Under the pieces are notes generated by a model. That model was given only the letters and a program-made list of their open reading frames with translations. It had not been told where the DNA came from and ran no database searches. Below are positions 22,900 through 34,034 of a stretch of 64,000 bases of DNA, in pieces. The stretch's first letter is position 1. Each line of letters opens with the position of its first letter. The DNA is taken from assembly GCA_963921195.1 (NCBI GenBank), contig OY992537.1, positions 33,217,410 to 33,281,409 on the forward strand. Direction: 5' to 3'. Source of the DNA: Pegoplata infirma (taxonomy: Eukaryota > Arthropoda > Insecta > Diptera > Anthomyiidae). The position numbers were made by a program, and so were the translations under genes.

Positions 22900-23514
22900 T
22901 TTTATACCCTCCACTTAGTGATAGAGGGTAAATATAAGATTCTCATTCCGTGTATAACTCATCAAAATATCGGCCTGGGACCCCATAAAGTATTTTTGAT
23001 CCCCGATCGATTTTAAGACATTCGAGCGATGTCCGTCTGTCTGCGGAAATGATGACTGAAACTTAACACATTTAGTGGAAGTTCTCCTGAGAAGTTTGGT
23101 ATTGCATTTGAGCGATATCGGTTCAGCGGTTCAAAAGTTATGAACGAAAATGTAAGGACACCTCAAAAATTTTAGTACATTCAACATAACCTAAAAATAC
23201 AAAATGCTTTAATTCGGCTGTTGGTTGACATATTTGCGAACATAATTGAACACAAAATGGTATTTAAACAAGTATGAACATATTTTTTGACAAAAAAAAA
23301 AAGAAAGAAATAGCGGACTTTTTTTTCCAATTTTTTTTTCGCGGAAATTTTTTTCGCTGAAATTTTTTTTCAAAATTTATTTTTTTTTTTAAATTTTATT
23401 TTTTTTTTTAAAAGTAATTTCCTTTCAAATAAAGTTTTTTGCAATAATCTTTTAGAAATTGTGCAGGGTATCACTACATTCGGCAAGGCCGAATTTAACT
23501 TTTTTACTTGTTTT
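22900..23514 (+). mobile_element. mini-me / DINE-1-like element, type A
   Basis: It matches 15531-16118 throughout: tttataccctccacttag, a short gtccgtctgtctg array, ttctcctgagaagtttgg, tcggttcagcggttcaaaa, a T-rich tract, and the terminal hairpin cattcggcaaggccgaattt with acttgttttt. The close match suggests fairly recent spread of type A. Confidence 0.85.
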
Positions 23515-23839
23515 TTTTCTCATTTTTTTCACCAAGTCTAAACTTCTGACTTAAAAATTTTATATTTGTTTAAAAAATTAACAAAAAAGAAGTAAGAGTA
23601 TTAAATTCTTCTGTGCCGAATCTTTTGTAGTCTCCAAAATGTAAAAATACTTTTTTGCACTTAAGTACACTCATTTACAAAATTTACAACTCTTTTGGTC
23701 TGGACTGGATCGTGCTTTTCTCAGAAGGATGGACTTATGTATGTAGCTAGATTGTCTTAGAAATGTATTAATAATATATAAACTTAATGCGGTTCTCGAC
23801 CGATTTTTCAATTAGTTTTGCATGAAATGGCAAAAGAAT

Positions 23840-24242
23840 AATGATTACTAAAAATAAAAGTTTGTTTACACATAATTACAATAACAAGTCTTCTGTTAGA
23901 AAAAATAACAGCAACAACCACACTCGAAAAAATCAGATTTAGTTGATACTCGCTTAACAGCCTACTTGGCGTATCGGTCTAGAGTGATTGTACGTTACAA
24001 GCAGTTAATTGCAATGTATTACAGATGATGATGAGTTCAATCCTTGTCGGCTGCGATCTGTTAATAATTTTCACATATAGAGTTTTATTGACTATTAACT
24101 AAATAAATTTGACATTAAAAGTTTTTCTGAAGATTATTATAACTGGATAATATGAAACTAGTAAGAAACAAACCAGGATGTCTTAAATTTTTAGAAAAAT
24201 TAAAATTTTTCTTTCACACTTTTCTCAATTCAAAACCATATA
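23840..24242 (+). repeat. Dispersed repeat with tRNA-like promoter boxes, copy 1
   Basis: Within it, acttggcgtatcggtct resembles an A box and gagttcaatccttgt (24033) a B box, ~80 bp apart, suggesting RNA polymerase III origin. The body runs from aataatgattactaaaaat to caattcaaaaccatata, ~400 bp. Two more copies on the minus strand (29065-29667, 29879-30170) share this order, so it is a real mobile or dispersed family. No tail or TSD was resolved. Confidence 0.6.
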
Positions 24243-25183
24243 TCGTCGCTGCGCCTAAAAATGGAGTCATGTGTAGTTTTTTAAAATTTTTTTTATTACA
24301 TCTTTCTGATCCCCTATTGGTCATACGTTTTCTCACTAAACCGTTTTTTGATATCTTGATTGGTTCAAAAGTTAGTAAAAGGAGCTATGTGTTCGTCATA
24401 CTAAAAAAAGGTCTGAAAAGGAGTTATGTGTTAAGCTACACATAACTTTTTTTGATAAAAAAAGTAACAGCACGTGACAAAATGGACCACTATTTTAGTA
24501 ATATGAGGCTCACACATAGCATCCAAGTATTTTGAATGAATTTGTCAAGATTTTTTGGAAAATATTTGCAAATTTTCATCCTGTTATCTAAATCCTAAAT
24601 GGCTGGTAATAAAGGCTTGTGAAAGCAATTAAATCATTGATGGCGGTAAATTTTAGTATCTAAAGTACAGCATCTTTCGCAGATGTCAATTTATGTCAAA
24701 GCTCTTAAATATTTACAAGAAAAAACAAAAAATCAGTATCAGTTTTGCGAAAAATCTGTTGTTCGCTGTTTAGTGAAGAGCTTTTAAATATCAAAATTTT
24801 AAGGACCTTGTCTAACTAATGTTTCTTTAAACCGCCAACAAACTATTTTTAGTCTTTGTCCCTCTCGAAAAGAAATTAACAATAAGAATGGTTTCACAAG
24901 CAAAAGGAGTTATGTGTAAAAAATATTTCCATTTATTTAAATTTTGTTCCAAAAAGTACTTAAAAAAGGAGTTATGTGTATGTTTTTTGAAAATTTCTGC
25001 ACCATTGGAAAACCGCTAAATGTTTCATAATTTTTTGCAGTATGTGGATAGCATATCGGTACAAGAATTATTTGTAGAACAAACTTTTAAAAAATATCGC
25101 GAAGGGACGAAAATAAACAGTTTTTTTGCTTTCCTGAACACTTGCCCCAAAACACATGACTCCATTTTTAGGTGCAGCGACGA
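24243..25183. mobile_element. TA-flanked element with TCGTCGCTG ends
   Basis: The ends tcgtcgctgcgcctaaaaa and tttttaggtgcagcgacga, plus adjoining tggagtcatgtg/cacatgactcca, form a ~32-bp TIR with one mismatch. TA lies on both sides. The motif aaaaggagttatgtg recurs about five times in the interior near both ends, a subterminal repeat. Non-coding. Confidence 0.85.
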
Positions 25184-25300
25184 TATATAACATTAGCTTT
25201 TCTAAAAAAAACTTTGCTTTGGAAAGTACACCCAAAACTTCAGCAAAACATTATCATGATTTTATATTTTGCGCAAGAATCCAAAATTCTCAGGCATTTT

Positions 25301-25559
25301 TTGCACCTACGGAGTGGCAGCTGACGGTTATGCCCCCAAAGGTGTGCCAGCTGGCGGTTGCTTTTAGAATATTTTTTACATTATTTATACACCGTACAAA
25401 TTTTATTTAGCTTTATTAAAATTGTTTTAAATTTTATTAAAATGATCGAGTCAAAATGACGCCACCTCCCGGAGTATAACATCAGTTTCCAAACAACGAG
25501 AGGAGTCCAGTAGATAGTTTGTTTTTCCAGCTTAAAATCCTTTATTTACATAAATTAAA
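25301..25559. other. Spacer between two opposed R copies
   Basis: It contains two related ggcagctgacggttatgc / gccagctggcggttgctt blocks and then AT-rich sequence. No gene. It is the centre of an R(+)/R(-) inverted pair. Confidence 0.4.
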
Positions 25560-26544
25560 AAAAAAATGCCTGCGAGTTTTGTACTCTTGCCTAAAACATT
25601 AAATCATGATAATGTTTTGCGAAAGATTTGGGTGTACTTGCCAAAGCAAAGTTTTTTTTAGAAAAAATAATGTTATATTACTTTGCTATTCCAAGCAAAA
25701 CGAATTGAAATATCAGTCGAGGACCCCATTATAAAACTAAAAGTGCTGTACATTTCGTAAGTGAGTGCAAAAAAGTGTTTTTACATTTTGGAGAGCATAA
25801 AAGATTCGGCACCAAAGTATAAAAGATTCGGCACTTGTTTTATGTACATTTGATAAACAAATGGAAAATTTGTATGCGAAAAGCTTAAACTTGGTGAAAA
25901 AGTAGTTTTGGTAAAAAAATGCTTTTTTTCACGAAAAACTAAATTATGTTAAAAAAAATATTATTGAACCCAAAATTTTTGGTGAAAAAAATTTTGATGA
26001 AAAAGTTTCTGATGAAAAGAAAAAATTTTTGATGTAAAAAAAAAAAATTGTGAGAAAAAAATTGATAATAAAAAATTTGATAAAAACAAAAATTTATAAA
26101 AAAAAAAAATTATCAAAAACCAAAAAAAGTTTGATGAAAAAAAAATTTGATGAAAAAAAAATTTGATGAAAAAAAAAAATTATGAAAAAAAAATTTGATG
26201 AAAAAAAATATGATGAACAAACAAATTTGATAAAAAACAAAAATTTAAAGAAAAAAAAATTATGAAAAAAAAAAATTTGATGGAAAAAATTTTTTTTTTT
26301 TTTTGAAAAATAATTATGTTACTTTTTATTCACCAGCTGGTGAGAAACGGTTTAATTCACCACGAGGTGAATTACAAGTTACAAACCCAAGTTATTAAAA
26401 TTTTTGGTTTTAAGAAAATGAAAATAGTAATTCTTGTTTTCTTTTTCGTTAATTGTTAGCTTATATTGTCAAACTGAGGTGGCGTCCTGCAACTTTTTTA
26501 AAATTAGACACCAGCCTTAAAACATTATCATGTTAAAATATATA
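25560..26544 (-). repeat. Dispersed repeat R, full-length minus copy
   Basis: Reading on the minus strand it has all R blocks in order: gcaggacgccacctcag near 26485, the ggtgaattaaacc pair near 26360, a long array of tttttcatcaaa (seen on + as tttgatgaaaaa, 25980-26300), accaaaactactttttc, the inverted hairpin block, and aacattatcatgatttaat near 25600. The hairpin block is partly duplicated (aaaagattcggcac twice near 25800 and 25825). Confidence 0.8.
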
Positions 26545-26546
26545 TA

Positions 26547-26804
26547 TCGCTCATTTACTTGTATAGTGTCACAACTCAAAATATTTGATTTTGCAGAAAA
26601 CACGTTTAAAGTTTACTATTTAAACTGGTTTTTAATTGAAAAAGGCCGGTACATAGAAAATGTAATAATGGCGTGTACTCTTCTCAAACGGTGAGTTTAA
26701 AAGATATTAATGCCAATTTTTGACATAATATAAAGCATGATATAACGAATAATTCTGCATCAACGCGTTTTTTGAGTTATGATACTATACAAGTAAAGGA
26801 GCGA
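26547..26804. mobile_element. MITE with TCGCTC...TATAGTGTCA ends, copy 1
   Basis: The ends tcgctcatttacttgtatag and ctatacaagtaaaggagcga are inverted. The 258-bp copy is nearly identical to the flanks of 57998-59414, including the internal aaaaggccggtacata and cttctcaaacggtgag. The close match implies recent activity. TA flanks the left end; the right flank has drifted. Confidence 0.8.
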
Positions 26805-27394
26805 AATATAAATTTGTCATTAAGATCAAGATTCAAATTTTCATAAAAAAGAGCAGTTAAAAGAAAAAGTTTCTCTTTCAAAAAATATGTAGTTTTTATT
26901 TAATATTTGCCCATAATTTTTTAAAGATTCTAAGACACATAAAACCCAAACCAATTTATATAATTTTAATTTCAATTTTATAGCTTTATCAAAATATTCA
27001 ATTTATTTTGAGCCACAATCCAAAATCAATAAAACTATTGAAATAATTAATTACTCAATTCGAAAAATATAATTTTTTATTTTTTAAACCATTGTCCACC
27101 ACTATTAACCATTAGTTTGATTGGTTAATTAAGTAGTATGGAAAAATTAAAACCTAGACATAAGTTAAGCCCCCCCGCCAGCAACAAAACAATTCCCTTA
27201 AGCAATTAATCAGTAACGATACTCATGAAATGTTTCCAAAACAAGAAAGCCTATCCTTCCGCATTATGTGAAACATAAACAGCGTTGCCAGGTACTTTTT
27301 GCTGTTAAACCCAAATAAAATTGGCAAATATTTCCAATAATCCAAAAAGCAAATAAAACTACACATTTTTTTGGCGTTTGATAGAACAATTTTT
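26805..27394. other. Gene-free, apparently low-copy sequence
   Basis: No repeat family of this window and no gene was recognised. Confidence 0.4.
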
Positions 27395-27910
27395 ATATAC
27401 TCTAACTACAGTATAGGGGTATACTGATTCCGCGTCGAAATATTGATCGGGGACCCCATTAAGTATTTATGGGGTCCCCATTGTATATATGTCCGTCCGT
27501 CTGTATAAAACACGTTGCAGTCCTTAATAAAAAAGACTCCTGAAGATTGGCTCTAGTATGTCTAAGGATCGCCAGCTATTTAAGTTTGTAAATGGGCAAA
27601 ATCGAAAGAGGGGGAAAAGGTTTCCCCTTGAAGAACTTAACAACTTCTGAAAAACGCAATTTTTACATGTTTTTTCGTTTAACAAATGAAAAATGTTTGT
27701 GTCGCAAGAAGTTCAAAGTACTGCGCTTGGACCCAAAGGTTTATTAAATGTTATTTTTTCGTCCCGCCCCTTTTATGGGTGTGGATATTAAGCATTAATT
27801 TTAAAATTATTTTACTTAAATGCAAAAAGCATATTTAATAAATTTGTAAATATTTATTGCGAGGGGAAATGGGTCCCATGTCCTTTCAATCCCAAATTAT
27901 GGGAATAAAT
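27395..27910 (+). mobile_element. mini-me-like element, type B, 3'-truncated
   Basis: It starts tatatactctaactacagt and shares with 4755-5424 the atgtccgtccgtctgt array, a ggggaaaaggtttcccc block, cgcttggacccaaagg and ccgccccttttatggg. The double hairpin of the first copy is decayed here. A ggggtcccc/ggggacccc pair near 27450-27475 can fold. The 3' hairpin end is absent. Confidence 0.65.
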
Positions 27911-28568
27911 CCCCAAGACAGGCAGCACTGATTATAACTTTAATACAAACATTCTTAGATAATTTATATTAGAGAGACATGTTAAACAGCCTTAGAGCAA
28001 CAGAAACCCACAAATAATTCAAAAAAAATAACTATGCAACTGTCAAATTTAGATACGCTAATGGTTTCAATACAAAATACTCATACATACAGTAAACTAA
28101 CTACACACTTACATAATGTGATGGCATAATGATAACTTAATTTCCAAACTTATCGCATTCATCTATTAAATAAATAGCGTGACAAGGAACTTTTTTAGAT
28201 AAAATTAACTTAAGAAGTGTGTGTGTCTTTAAATTGAATTGGGAATTGGATATTAAATGAAGCATGATGTATAAAAATAAAATAAAACACTTGCTTTTTG
28301 AAGAAAATTTATTATTTCTCAAAAAGTCAGCTTGTTATTTTTTATATACTCATTGTTACTACTTTTACTACAGCTGGAAATTTTCAATATAAAAAGTAAA
28401 CAACACTTTCCAGTTGTAGTAAAAATAGAAAGAAATGTGGGTAAACAAACAGACCTTATATTTAATTCGAAAATAATACTCTTTCCATCAGAAAACGGTA
28501 TTTGCAAAGTTTGATTTATAGAACAATAATAATATGTCCTCTTTCTTTCCGAAAAAATGAGTACACCG
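27911..28568. other. Gene-free, apparently low-copy sequence
   Basis: Overlapping open frames on the minus strand (28137-28322, 28319-28666) show no domain and no coding neighbours. I do not call them. Confidence 0.4.
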
Positions 28569-29064
28569 CAGACATGTGAAGGGATATATTCATTTCTTCG
28601 CTTACACCGGATCATTTTTAGAGTACAGTGTTTGCGAATTTGAATTTTTAGAATGATGAGTAACAACGAAATGAAAATTTTTATTGTTTGAACATTTAGA
28701 ATGTAAAATACATTCGTTTCTAGAATACAAACATAGTAATGATTCTAAAAATTGCTTTAGAATATTTTTATTTTGAACAGTAGGGTGGGTCGATGATATG
28801 CATATTTGCGAATCTCGTTAGCTAATAGCAAAAAGTCGGTGCGCATTTTCGAGCTGATAACGGGAAAAATTATAAAAAAATTTAAGGAGGGTACTTTTAG
28901 TCCATTAAACATGGTTTTAGTTCGCGGTTTTTGGAAAAAATTATTTAGAAAAAAAAAAAAATACTTTAAAAATTTTTTAAAATAAAGCATATTAAGAAAA
29001 AAAAATCCAAACAAATTTTAACTTATCAATTTTAATCCATTTAAGCATTTCAAAAACCAAAAAA

Positions 29065-29667
29065 GTTTGTTATATATGGTTTTGAATTGAGAAAAGTGTG
29101 AAAGAAAAATTTTAATTTTTCTAAAAATTTAAGACATCCTGGTTTGTTTCTTACTAGTTTCATATTATCCAGTTATAATAATCTTCAGAAAAACTTTTAA
29201 TGTCAAATTTATTTAGTTAATAGTCAATAAAACTCAGCCGACAAGGATTGAACTCACCATCATCTGTAATAATTTGCTATTAACTGCTTGTAACGTACAA
29301 TCACTCTAGACCAGTGGTCGGCATCAATTGCACATGGATCCCGAACACATTCGGCTATTTACATGTATTCAACACGAATGTTAACAAAATTCACAACAAA
29401 GAGCGTAAAAATACAACAACAAGCAGATCGATGTCGCTTTGTTTGAGAAATACACCAACACATTCATGTTTATATTCATATACCAATGCATTCATATACT
29501 CTCTTTCTGCCGACCACTGCTCTAGACCGATACGCCAAGTAGGCTGTTAAGCAAGTATCAACTAAATCTGATTTTCTCAATTCGAGTGTGGTTGTTACTG
29601 TTGTTTTTTCTCACAGAAGACTTGTTATTGTAATGTGAAAACAAACTTTTATTTTTAGTAATCATTA
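29065..29667 (-). repeat. tRNA-like dispersed repeat, copy 2 (minus), with hAT insertion
   Basis: Same family as 23840-24242, reversed: ggttttgaattgagaaa, aagacatcctggtttgtt, agccgacaaggattgaactc (inverse B box), gaccgatacgccaagtag (inverse A box) and taatcattattcttcttcc. A 208-bp hAT-like element splits it between the two boxes. Confidence 0.65.
29312..29519. mobile_element. Mini-hAT with CAGTGGTCGGCA ends, perfect 8-bp TSD
   Basis: cagtggtcggca and tgccgaccactg are perfect inverses. CTCTAGAC is duplicated exactly (29304-29311 and 29520-29527). Excision restores the tRNA-like repeat as seen in copy 1. A second, longer copy begins at 54548. The open frame here is not a transposase. Confidence 0.9.
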
Positions 29668-29878
29668 TTCTTCTTCCTCTCCTTCATCAATTCTGATCTA
29701 AGTACTTATTTTTGCAAACATTGCCAGACATGGTCTATATTTTAGACACAAATGTTGCCTTTTTCCCAAAGATACTGATTGCCACTTAGGGCGACTTACA
29801 GTGTTATTTTTAAATTATTGTTTCTGTAAAGACAGTCGAGCTCAGGCTCTAATTATAATTATGTATTATAATTTTTTG

Positions 29879-30170
29879 ATTTGTTATATATGGTTTTGAA
29901 TTGAGAAAAGTGTGAAAGAAAAATTTTAATTTTTCTAAAAACTTAAGACATCCTGGTTTGTTCTTACTAGTTTCTTATTATCCAGTTATAATAATCTTCA
30001 GAAAAACTTTTAATGTCAAATTTATTTAGTTAATAGTCAATAAAACTCTATATGTGAAAATTATTTACAGATCGCAGCCGACAAGGATTGAACTCATCAT
30101 CATCTGTAATACTTTGCTATTAACTGCTTGTAACGTACAATCACTCTAGACCGATACGCCAAAAGATTGA
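29879..30170 (-). repeat. tRNA-like dispersed repeat, copy 3 (minus, truncated)
   Basis: It repeats copy 2 from ttgttatatatggttttg to gaccgatacgccaaa with high similarity, ending inside the A-box region. The inverse B box is present. It sits ~210 bp from copy 2 in the same foldback arm. Confidence 0.65.
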
Positions 30171-30791
30171 TTTAAAAAAAAAAAATATATTTTATTTTGA
30201 AAATGCACGTTTGAGTACCTTAGGCCGATTTAAGTACCGGAAAAATAAGAATACAAAGTGCAAAAATTTGCAGTTTGCAAAAATAAAAATCAAATGGGTA
30301 TCGAAAATTTGGTAAAATAAAGCGTATTAAGAAATTAAAAACAAAAAAAGGTAGCTGATCGGTGTGGTCCATAAATGCGTTTTATACTTTACAGATTTTC
30401 AAAATGCATCTATGGACCATACCGATCCGCTTACATATTTTTTTATATTATTTTCTTAAAACGCTTTATTTTATTAAATTTTCCATACCCATTTTGATTT
30501 TTTTTTTGGAATTGAAATTTTTTAAATTCGCGGATACCGATAAATACCCACCAATTTTATATTTTTATTTTTCATGTACCTAAATCGGCCTTTTATGCAC
30601 CATTTGAGTGCCATTTTAAAATAAAATATATTTTTTTATATAAAAAAATTTTTGAAATGTTTCCATGGACCAAAATTGATAAGCTAAATTTTTTGGAATT
30701 TTTTTCTTAATACGCTTTATATTAAAAAATTTTTAAAATATATTTTTTTTTAAAAAAACATTTTTTTCCACAAACCGGGAAGTTCCCGGCG

Positions 30792-33402
30792 CACTGTGGT
30801 CAATATTTTGAGATAGCGGCCAAAACTCCTTTTGGTTTTTGTTCTCCGATTTTAAAGTTATTAGACTCATATGAAACTAGACAGTAGTAAACCTCGGGAG
30901 CCAAAAAATTAGAACTCTATTTCAATTATTTCACTGAGAACAGGGTGGTCCAAAATGGGATTTTTCAGAATTTAGTAAATTTATGATATTTTTAGTTAAT
31001 TTTTAAAGTTTAAATGATCATAACTTTTTTGTTTTTCAAGATTTTTGGACGAAGTAAATTTTGTGCTGTAACTTAACTTATTTCCTATTACTGGTAAAAA
31101 ACTTGAAGCTCTACTGTTTTCAGAACAATTTAAATATTTTTTTTAAAAAAGGTCAAATTTCTCGGAAATTTCCTACTTCATAGAGCACAACTCCTGTGAG
31201 TCAAGCTGAGTCAAAACACAAATTTACTATTTTGTAGTCCTAACTCTCCCCTACATTTCTATATATACATGTCCATGCATCGGGACTGCACTTTTTGAGC
31301 TACAGCAATTTTTCTGACCCAAGGTAAGATATTCGGTACAAATGCACGTCATATTTTTTGAGAAGTTATTTTTATGTGAAAGTGGCTATTATGCATATAT
31401 TTTGATGAAATTTTGTACAAGAGTTCTTAATGACCCAAAAAATAATTCTGTTGAAATTACGAGAAGTTGGCCCATATTTAGACCTAGTCCACATAGAAGG
31501 GTGTATCAAAATTTTGACAAAAATGACAATAGAACTCTCAAATTATGTGGTATCTGGCAATTCATTTGGAAAAGGTAAAAAATGGTTTTATTGCCATCTA
31601 ATATTACATAACTTAAATACCTGATAATTGCTAATAAATTTAAAACCAATGGAAATAACCTGTGGATCCTTGGACCTATCAAAAAGACCTATCCTTGGAC
31701 CTATCAAAAGGACCTATCCTTTTACATATCAAAAGGACCTATCCTTGAACCTATCAAAAGGATCTATCCTTGGTCCTATCAAAAGGACCTATCAGAAGGA
31801 CCTATCCTTGGACCAATCAAAAGGACCTATCCTTGGACCTATCAAAAGGACCTATCCTTTGATCTATCAAAAGGACCTATCCTAGGAGCTATCAAAAGGA
31901 CATATCCTTGGACCTACCAAAAGGACCTATCCTTTTACATATCAAAAGGACCTATCTTTGGACCTATAAAAAGGACCTTTCCTTGGACCTATCAAAAGGA
32001 CCTATCCTTTGATCTATCAAAAGGATCTATCATTTTGCATATCAAAAGGACCTATCCTTGGACCTATCAAAAGGACCTATCTTTTGATCTATCAAAAGGA
32101 CCTATCCTTTGATCTATTAAAAGGACCTATCCTTGGACCTACCAAAAGGACCTATCAAAAGGTCCTATCCTTGGACCTATGAAATGGACCTATCCTTGGA
32201 CCTATCAAAAGGACCTATCAAAAGGACCTATCAAAAGGACCTATCCTTGGATCTATCAAAAGGACCTATGCTTAGACTTATCAAAAGGACCTATCCTATG
32301 ACCTATCAAAAGGACCTATCCTTGGACCTATCAAAAGGACCTATCCTAGTACCAGTCAAAAGGCCCTATCCTTTGATCTATCAAAAGGACCTATCCTTTT
32401 ACATATTAAAAGGACCTATCCTTTGATCTATAAAAAAGGCCTATCCTTTTACATTTTAAAAGGACCTATCCTTGGACCTATCAAAAGGACCTATACTAGG
32501 ACCCATCAAAAGGACCTATCCTTGGACCTATCAAAATGACCTATCCTAGGACCAGTCAAAACGACCTATCCTTGAACCTATCAAAAGGACCTATCCTTGG
32601 ACTTATCAAAAAGACTTATCCTTGGACCTATTAAAAGGACCTATCCTTTTACATATCAAAAGGACCTATCCTAGGACCTATCAAAAGGACCTATCCTTTT
32701 ACATATCAAAAGGACCTATCCTTGAACCTATCAAATGGACCTATTCTTGGTCCTATCAAAAGAAACTATCAGAAGGACCTATCAAAAGGACCTATCCTAG
32801 GACCTATCAAAAGGACCTATCCTTAGACTTATGAAAAGGACCTATCCTTGGACCAATCAAAAGGACCTATCCTAGGACCTATCAAAATTACCTATCCTTG
32901 GACCTATCAAAGGGACCTATCCTAGGACCTATCAAAAGGACCTATCAAAAGGACCTATCAAAAGGACCTATCCTAGGACCTATCAAAAGGACATATCCCT
33001 GGACCTATCAAAAGCACCTATCCTAGGACCTATCAAAAGGACAAAGGACCTGTGAATATTGAGACTAAATAAATGTCAGTGGCCTTTTCTGACCAAAATT
33101 AAGTTTAGGAATAATAAATAAGAATTGGTTGTAAAATACGATTGAAGAAAATAAGAAATTATAAAAAAAATACCTATTTAAAATGTCAAAATATTCAACT
33201 TTTACATGGAAACTCAACAAAAAATTAAAATGCATTTTTAACTCCACATTACTTACGTTCCTATCAGTCGATTTTTACGTTTGAACACGCAAATTGAAGC
33301 TTAAAGTCCCTCCTATTGAACAAAACAAATTGCGTAAAAAAATACCAATCCGGTCAAAAGTAATAGAGTTTTGACCGCTATCTCGCGAAATTGACCACTG
33401 TG
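30792..33402. mobile_element. Transib-like non-autonomous element carrying a 25-bp minisatellite
   Basis: The left end is cactgtggtcaatatttt. The right end reads, inverted, cacagtggtcaatttcgcg, and both continue gagatagcgg(c/t)caaaact, giving a ~36-bp TIR with a few mismatches. A perfect CGGCG duplication flanks it (30787-30791, 33403-33407), matching the CGNCG target preference known for Transib. The right terminal heptamer is exactly CACAGTG, and the left is its inverse CACTGTG. No transposase ORF. Over half the interior is the minisatellite at 31664-33051. A CMC-type element is the alternative, but those usually give shorter TSDs. Confidence 0.7.
31664..33051. repeat. 25-bp minisatellite, roughly 55 units
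   Basis: Unit pattern: aaaaggacctatc followed by cttggacctatc, so each 25-bp unit is two related 13- and 12-bp halves sharing ggacctatc. Variants change ctt to cta, and ggacctatc to gatctatc or tacatatc. Single 13-bp half-units occur near 32214-32235 and 32938-32962. Because 25 is not a multiple of three, the open frames here cycle through all frames of the unit and mimic a repeat protein. The array sits inside the Transib-like element. Confidence 0.95.
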
Positions 33403-33550
33403 CGGCGAGAACTTAAACCGCCTGTAAAAGACAAAAGTCGTGTTGGCGTTACTTACCGAGATATGAGTATATTAAAATTTCCGGGATCCCAATAGGTTCC
33501 CGAAATTTTGCTCCGTTTTCCCTTATCTTGCTTAGTTTTCGAGATATTAG

Positions 33551-33650
33551 CATATTACATTTAAATATTTTAAATTTTGGTTATGCCATGAGTAAACGAA
33601 CATATTAAATTTAAATATTTTAAATTTTGGTTATGCCGTGAGTGAACGAA
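33551..33650. repeat. 50-bp tandem duplication
   Basis: Two units starting catattacatttaaatatt and catattaaatttaaatatt, each continuing taaattttggttatgcc, differ at only a few bases. It lies in the hAT-like element's right side. Confidence 0.9.
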
Positions 33651-34034
33651 CGAAATTTTTGAAAATGAAAATTCTGATTCAGGGAGTGAGTAAAAATGTT
33701 AGATTAAATAAGAAAAAAATTGTCAAGAAAAGGTTTTTTCTTGAAAAAAGCATTTGATTTATTCGCTTCAGAGTGCAGTATTTTAGAATATTTCTAATTC
33801 TAAAATACTGTATTCTTTTTTTTTCTTTTCATTACTACCATAGAATGCATTATTCATTCGTTTTGAACTGAAATAATGGAGTAGTGTTTTTCATTCTAAA
33901 TTTTTAGAATGTCTCTAAACGACTTTTAAATGCATTCGTGCACATGTCTGGTACACAGTGCTACAAAAGCGAGAACAAAATATGCAGAAATTCTCATTGG
34001 AAAATTCGGGTTCATTAGTTTTGTTTGAAACTTT

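Larger units (their letters stand above)
23515..25300 (+). repeat. Dispersed repeat R, 3' half, interrupted twice
   Basis: The R 3' half starts at tttcaccaagtctaaac (23531), passes gtgccgaatcttttgtag (23613), and resumes at 25186 with attagcttttct and aacattatcatgattt, ending caggcatttttt. Between lie a tRNA-like repeat (23840-24242) and a TA-flanked TIR element (24243-25183). Confidence 0.7.
28781..33520. mobile_element. Foldback element, both arms interrupted
   Basis: The left end is tagggtgggtcgatgat. Arms mirror around a centre near 30393, where tggtccataaatgcg faces atctatggacca; blocks such as ataaagcgtattaag/cttaaaacgctttat and aggccgatttaagtac/gtacctaaatcggcc pair over ~220 bp, then again farther out. 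The left arm is split by tRNA-like repeats, the right arm by the Transib-like element at 30792. The right terminus is diverged and was placed only by arm length. Confidence 0.55.
28569..33950. mobile_element. hAT-like element (5.4 kb with nested insertions), CAGACATGTG ends
   Basis: CAGACATGTG at 28569 and its exact inverse at 33941-33950 are flanked by GTACACCG and GTACACAG (7 of 8 identical), fitting an aged 8-bp hAT TSD. Both subterminal zones, ~200 bp each, repeat tttagaatg/cattctaaa strings many times. Between them lie a foldback, two tRNA-like repeats, a mini-hAT and a Transib-like element with a minisatellite. There is no transposase remnant. The short TIR makes the boundary call moderate. 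Confidence 0.6.

Noticed and set aside
28137..28666. Overlapping minus-strand frames of 61 and 115 codons
   Set aside because: No domain and no splice or start context that I can support.
31628..32834. Open frames of a KRTYQKDLSLDLSKGPI-type repeat protein
   Set aside because: A 25-bp unit without stops is open in several frames; there is no independent coding evidence.
31664..33051. CRISPR-like array
   Set aside because: Units are contiguous with no unique spacers, and the context is insect DNA.
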